Positions 61,201 to 64,000 of a stretch of 64,000 bases of DNA are shown here, in pieces (position 1 is the first letter of the stretch; every line of letters starts with the position of its first letter). This stretch comes from Saprospira grandis (GTDB lineage Bacteria > Bacteroidota > Bacteroidia > Chitinophagales > Saprospiraceae): contig NZ_CP110854.1 of the NCBI RefSeq assembly GCF_027594745.1, positions 1,776,501 to 1,840,500 of the forward strand. The letters are read 5' to 3'. Below the pieces are notes generated by a model. That model saw only the letters and a program-made list of their open reading frames with translations, had not been told where the DNA came from and searched no databases. The position numbers were made by a program, and so were the translations under genes.

Positions 61201-61606
61201 CATGATCAAAATCAGTAGCAGTCACCTCTAGGGTTTCTTCTTCTGTAAAGCGGCGAGCCGTTTCTTTAACTACAGCAAAAGCCTGAGGCAAAAGATTTTC
61301 TAGAATTTCCTCTAGGCGTTGATCGCGGTCCTTTTTCAATTGGTCCACTTCCTTATAAAGGTCTTCTTTTTTGAAGATATCTTCGGTAGAGACCGCCTGC
61401 TCTTGCAGCTTTTCAATCTCTACATCAATATCTGCCAAATAATCTTTAATGGCCGCTCTAAATTCAATTGTTTTATGACGGAGCTCGTCATGGCTCAAGC
61501 TCTTGAGCTTGGCGTACTCCTCGTTAATTTGGGCTACCACAGGGCGCAACTCTTCAATATCGCGCTCTTGCTTGTTCCCAAATATCTTTTTTAAGAAACC
61601 AAACAT
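58274..61606 (-). CDS. secA: Preprotein translocase ATPase SecA
   Basis: The 1110-residue motor has Walker A in MATGEGKTLVA, the DEVDSVLIDDARTPL box, the helicase motif NMAGRGTDIKL and a C-terminal zinc domain (CPCGSGKKYKHCH) that binds SecB and phospholipid. It is longer than the roughly 900-residue proteobacterial form. Extra sequence includes the RSAKQKIAAGDTGPEEGGG segment and further residues in the substrate-crosslinking region, as in other Bacteroidota. It drives protein export through SecY. Confidence 0.98.
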   Translation of the reverse strand: MFGFLKKIFGNKQERDIEELRPVVAQINEEYAKLKSLSHDELRHKTIEFRAAIKDYLADIDVEIEKLQEQAVSTEDIFKKEDLYKEVDQLKKDRDQRLEEILENLLPQAFAVVKETARRFTEEETLEVTATDFDHEVVGNWINDEIRPLELNGDKAIWKNRWMAAGNEVVWNMIHYDVQLIGGAVLHSGKIAEMATGEGKTLVATLPAYLNGLAGEGVHIITVNDYLAKRDAEWMAPLLSFLFLTVDCIDKHRPHSDGRKAAYRCDVTYGTNNEFGFDYLRDNMVHKVDEKVQGKFHYTMIDEVDSVLIDDARTPLIISGPTPKDDRAELFLGLKPAVEHIMNAQKKLVVQLIRSAKQKIAAGDTGPEEGGGGLDLFRAYRGLPKNRALIKFLSEPGMQQILQKTEAHYMAEQSKHMHKADAELFFVIEEKNRSVELTDRGTDLLGKGGSDKHLFVMEDINDKLLQVDNNSSLNPEEKQLKKDELIQAFAAKSERLHAMRQLLKAYALFHKEDEYIVVEGKVKIVDEQTGRVMDGRRYSDGLHQALEAKENVEIENSTQTYATVTLQNFFRMYHKLAGMTGTAETESQELWDIYKLDVVIIPTNRPIARDDRNDLVYKTEREKYNAIIEEVIKMREAGRPILVGTTSVQSSEVLSRMLSLRKIPHNVLNAKQHAREADVVAEAGKSGQVTIATNMAGRGTDIKLTDEVKQLGGLAIIGTERHDSRRVDRQLRGRAGRQGDVGSSQFYVSLEDKLMRLFRSDRIAKMMDRLGHKEGDVLQHPMISKSIERAQKKVEENNFGIRKRLLEYDDVMNMQREEIYRRRNNALEGDRLAIDLNDMFLDLLYELIAQYQNERNYEGFEQAMIQNFGIDPQITAEELYTTDPNDLTDQLSAPLFAAYNRKFEHIAQAILPLIQRIYEDESNNFTKIAIPFTNGIQALEINADMEQAVKTNGKSLINQIERSITLALIDSNWKEHLRDMDELKDQVQNASFAQKDPLVVYKIESRKLFAQLRSRINQEVCSFLFRGLIPIQQESQIQEAQEVEEEEYFEEVHSNIEEQKAEQEAQRQAAQQEQTPIEKVAPRRVENKVGRNDLCPCGSGKKYKHCHGKN

Positions 61607-61684
61607 GCTAAGGTATAAAGTTTATAATCTGTAAATTAGAAAGGGGTTATCCCTTTCTGCCGTCTGCTCTGAGCAAAACTCATA

Positions 61685-61717
61685 CAAAAATACAACTTAA
61701 ATAAAGAAGTTGCGCAA
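61685..61717 (-). promoter_or_regulatory. Possible secA promoter
   Basis: The minus strand reads TATTTTTG at 61685-61692 with a TTG 22 bases upstream. Spacing is slightly long. It lies 79 bases before the secA start. Confidence 0.45.
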
Positions 61718-61835
61718 TTAATGGCCGCAATTATAGCTCAAGGCCCTCATTATAGGGACTTTAGGCTTTTTTTATTTTATTTCCCTTGGCATAACCAACT
61801 GACAATCTGTCAGTTTTATTTTAATTTAACTGCTA

Positions 61836-61954
61836 TTTTGGGGCCTCCCGCCTTCGGCGGGCGCTACGTTGCAGGGCTCGCTACTCGCTCGGCCCTGCAG
61901 CCGCCTGCGGCGGCTTTGGTCTGGCCTGCGGCCCCCCTTTCACATCGCTAGGCC
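61836..61954 (+). repeat. Modular intergenic repeat, copy 22, type A
   Basis: P2 is CCCGCC/GGCGGG, P3 is AGCCGCC/GGCGGCT and P4 is GGCC/GGCC, ending ATCGCTAGGCC. It sits between the secA promoter region and the end of the AraC-family gene. Confidence 0.9.
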
Positions 61955-61979
61955 AAATGAGCAGCCTGCTCCTGCAGCA

Positions 61980-62870
61980 TTAACGGCCCTGTTTTTCTTT
62001 CCGAAAACGAGAGGGCGTTTTTTGATAGCGCCGCTTAAATAAGCGATTAAAATAAGACAGGCTATTAAAACCACAATATAGGGCAATATCCCCAATCTTT
62101 TCTTCGGTCTGCAACAAAAGACTAGCCGCCAATTTTAAACGCTCTTCCTGAATAAAATCATTGGGCGATTGCCCCAATTCTGCCTTAAAGGAGCGATAAA
62201 AATGAGCCTCACTCATACAGGCTTTTTTGCTCAATTCCCCAACGCTAAGCTCTTCTCTCAAATGCTGGCGGATATACTGGACCAACTGCGCCAACCGACT
62301 GTCTTCCTCCCCTATTTTTACCTCATTTTCTTGCTGCAATACCCGCAACAACAACTCTTTTAAGGCCATTCCCACAAATAAATCCTTAGAAGGATGCCCC
62401 TCCGTAAATAAAAAGATGAGCCGCTGCAAAATCTGCTGCACCGCCAAGGAATGCGTAAAATGAAAATTCCCCGACTGAAAAGACCAAAGCAATCCATCCT
62501 CCCGAGGACGCTCCCTATTCAGCCAATCTAGTTCCTGCTGTACCATATCCTCATCCAAAGCCAAAGCCAAACATTTGGTGGGCTGATGCATATTGGCCTC
62601 CGGAAAATCAATGCGCATCAATTCATTGGGCGGCAAAAGCACCGACTCCCCAGGCAAAAAGCAAAAGGGCGCCTTATCTCGCAAATGCATCCGCTTCTTC
62701 CCCATCAACATAGCCGCCAATACCGGCTGCCGAAACTGCAATTCTACCGCCTCTGCCATCTGATGCGTCTCAAAAATATGAAGCTCCGCTTGGGCCGCCG
62801 CAAAACTGTTTTGCTGCTCGACTAAAGTATGGAGTGGACGCCCAGCCCGATAGTTATCTGGTAATAGCAT
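61980..62870 (-). CDS. AraC-family transcriptional regulator
   Basis: ATG 62870 gives 296 residues starting LLPDNYRAGRPLHTLVEQ. The N-terminal part (ELHIFETHQ, PGESVLLPPNELMRIDFPEA) is a cupin-like sensing domain. The C-terminal part (about 190-293) has two helix-turn-helix motifs (LSVGELSKKACMSEAHFYRSF, IGDIALYCGFNSLSYFNRLFKRRY). It is divergent from an aldehyde dehydrogenase gene and is likely its regulator; the effector is unknown. ATG 62930 would add 20 unmatched residues. Confidence 0.9.
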   Translation of the reverse strand: MLLPDNYRAGRPLHTLVEQQNSFAAAQAELHIFETHQMAEAVELQFRQPVLAAMLMGKKRMHLRDKAPFCFLPGESVLLPPNELMRIDFPEANMHQPTKCLALALDEDMVQQELDWLNRERPREDGLLWSFQSGNFHFTHSLAVQQILQRLIFLFTEGHPSKDLFVGMALKELLLRVLQQENEVKIGEEDSRLAQLVQYIRQHLREELSVGELSKKACMSEAHFYRSFKAELGQSPNDFIQEERLKLAASLLLQTEEKIGDIALYCGFNSLSYFNRLFKRRYQKTPSRFRKEKQGR

Positions 62871-63060
62871 AGGAGTTGATTTTGATGTGGAGAGGAATTT
62901 TGAATTAGCTGAACAGTAGAGAACAAGCAAATGCTGTAGCCAAATAAAAATGCAGCCATCTCCTTAATTTACAGTTTTTTTGTGGGTATAGCGAATTAAA
63001 ATTGATAGGATTGTTCAAGTCTTTGATAGAAAGCTACAAAAAGACCCCAAATTTATAAAT

Positions 63061-63068
63061 TACCTTTG
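63061..63068 (+). promoter_or_regulatory. Probable promoter -7 box of the aldehyde dehydrogenase gene
   Basis: TACCTTTG matches TAnnTTTG, 82 bases before the start. The region between the two divergent genes (62871-63150) should also hold the AraC-family operator, which I could not pick out. Confidence 0.55.
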
Positions 63069-63150
63069 GCTAGTCAACAGTAAAACTATTTGCTAATAAT
63101 CAGTTTAATAAAAGCTCCCGCTTTTGCTAAATTGAACAACCAACAACAAC

Positions 63151-64000
63151 ATGCAAGAAACAAATGTAATGGATGAAGTCCTAAAAGCTCCCGACTTCAA
63201 ACCTCAATACGAAAACTTTATCGGCGGAGAATGGGTAAAACCCACCAATGGCGAATACTTCGAAAATGTATCTCCCGTAGACGGTAAAAGCTTTACGCTT
63301 ATCCCCCGCTCTACCAAAGAAGATATTGATAAGGCCGTAGCCGCCGCCTGGGCCGCCGCTCCAGAATGGAACAATAGCGCAGCCGCTTTCCGTAGCAATA
63401 TTCTACTCAAGATTGCCGACCGTATGGAGGAAAATCTTGAACTACTCGCTCGTACCGAAACTTGGGACAATGGTAAGGCCATTCGCGAAACTCGCGCAGC
63501 CGATATGCCCCTAGCTATCGACCATTTCCGCTATTTTGCTGGCGTTATCCGCGCTGAAGAAGGTAGCATGAGCGAACTCGATGCTAATACAGTTTGTATC
63601 AATGTCCAAGAACCCCTTGGTGTAGTGGCCCAGATTATTCCCTGGAACTTCCCACTCCTTATGGCTGCTTGGAAAATCGCTCCCGCTCTAGCCGCTGGTA
63701 ACTGCGTAGTCCTTAAACCCGCAGAGCAAACTCCTGTAGGTATCCTCATTCTAATGGAGCTTATTCAGGATATTTTGCCCAAAGGCGTACTAAATGTAGT
63801 CAACGGTTTTGGCGTAGAAGCAGGTAAACCCCTAGCTTCTCACCCCGATGTACGCAAGGTGGCCTTTACCGGAGAAACAACTACCGGCCAGCTCATTATG
63901 CAGTATGCTTCTAAAAACTTGATTCCCGTTACTTTGGAATTGGGCGGTAAGTCGCCCAACGTTTTCTTCGCTAATGTGATGGCAGAAGATGATGCCTTCT
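63151..64000 (+). CDS. NAD-dependent aldehyde dehydrogenase (partial, runs off window)
   Basis: The frame opens at ATG 63151 and is still open at the right edge, giving 283 residues. NFIGGEWVKPTNGEYFENVSP, IPWNFPLLMAAWKIAPALAAGNCVVLKPA and the catalytic-Glu motif TLELGGKSPN (near residue 263) are typical of class 3 aldehyde dehydrogenases. The closest type is the acetaldehyde dehydrogenase AldB/ExaC group. The catalytic Cys lies past the edge. It is paired with the divergent AraC regulator. Confidence 0.95.
   Translation, partial: MQETNVMDEVLKAPDFKPQYENFIGGEWVKPTNGEYFENVSPVDGKSFTLIPRSTKEDIDKAVAAAWAAAPEWNNSAAAFRSNILLKIADRMEENLELLARTETWDNGKAIRETRAADMPLAIDHFRYFAGVIRAEEGSMSELDANTVCINVQEPLGVVAQIIPWNFPLLMAAWKIAPALAAGNCVVLKPAEQTPVGILILMELIQDILPKGVLNVVNGFGVEAGKPLASHPDVRKVAFTGETTTGQLIMQYASKNLIPVTLELGGKSPNVFFANVMAEDDAF

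Overview
The window looks like chromosomal DNA of a Bacteroidota bacterium, most likely a Saprospira-type member of the Saprospiria (inference). Supporting signs are type IX secretion (T9SS) C-terminal sorting domains on two secreted proteins, TAnnTTTG promoter -7 boxes without Shine-Dalgarno sequences, a glycoside hydrolase 3 / beta-lactamase fusion typical of the phylum, a CxxxY-type CcmE, and a zinc-ligand-free L36.

Layout. Positions 1-2050 hold the start of a probable AAA ATPase, a T9SS-exported CxxCH protein and dtd. Positions 2053-21528 are a minus-strand block: the str (rpsL-rpsG-fusA), S10, spc and alpha ribosomal clusters in canonical order, including infA, rpmJ and rpmD, and ending with rpoA-rplQ. 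The block is cut by intrinsic terminators and intergenic repeats after fusA and rplO, so secY and rpsJ probably start new transcripts. Positions 22159-31219 carry a GH3/serine hydrolase gene broken by one in-frame TAG, a zinc-protease-like secreted protein, and a TPR sensor kinase overlapping its response regulator. Three nearly identical tandem tRNA-Glu genes follow at 31279-31558. Positions 31606-42041 hold envelope and metabolic genes: a GH108-like protein, a thioesterase, TPR and WG-repeat proteins, two small related secreted proteins, sucA, an SRPBCC protein and manC. Positions 42042-42988 hold a 21-bp minisatellite and a compound repeat. Positions 42989-53116 hold ccmF-ccmE, a T9SS protein, dnaN, a DUF2147 protein, two OmpA-related lipoproteins and a SpoU methyltransferase. 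Positions 53497-64000 hold iscS-iscU-iscA, a membrane-anchored subtilase, a DUF1569/DinB-like protein, secA, and an AraC regulator divergent from an aldehyde dehydrogenase that runs off the window.

The most striking feature is a family of modular, GC-rich intergenic repeats, 22 loci in this window and none inside a supported gene. Each reads T(n)GGGGC, a variable hairpin (P2), a conserved core containing GCTCG..GGCCC, a second variable hairpin (P3), the box GGTCTG, a third variable hairpin (P4), and a 3' end complementary to the 5' end. Four subtypes (A-D) differ at both ends in a coupled way: GGCCT/AGGCC, GGCTG/CAGCC, GGCCC/GGGCC. Hairpin sequences differ between copies while pairing is kept, which is the signature of selection on, or copying through, a folded single strand. 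The T-tract end usually faces the nearest gene boundary. It either follows a gene's end or terminator, or provides (as its complement) an A-tract just before a start codon. No transposase-like gene is visible in the window, so any element driving these repeats must act in trans.
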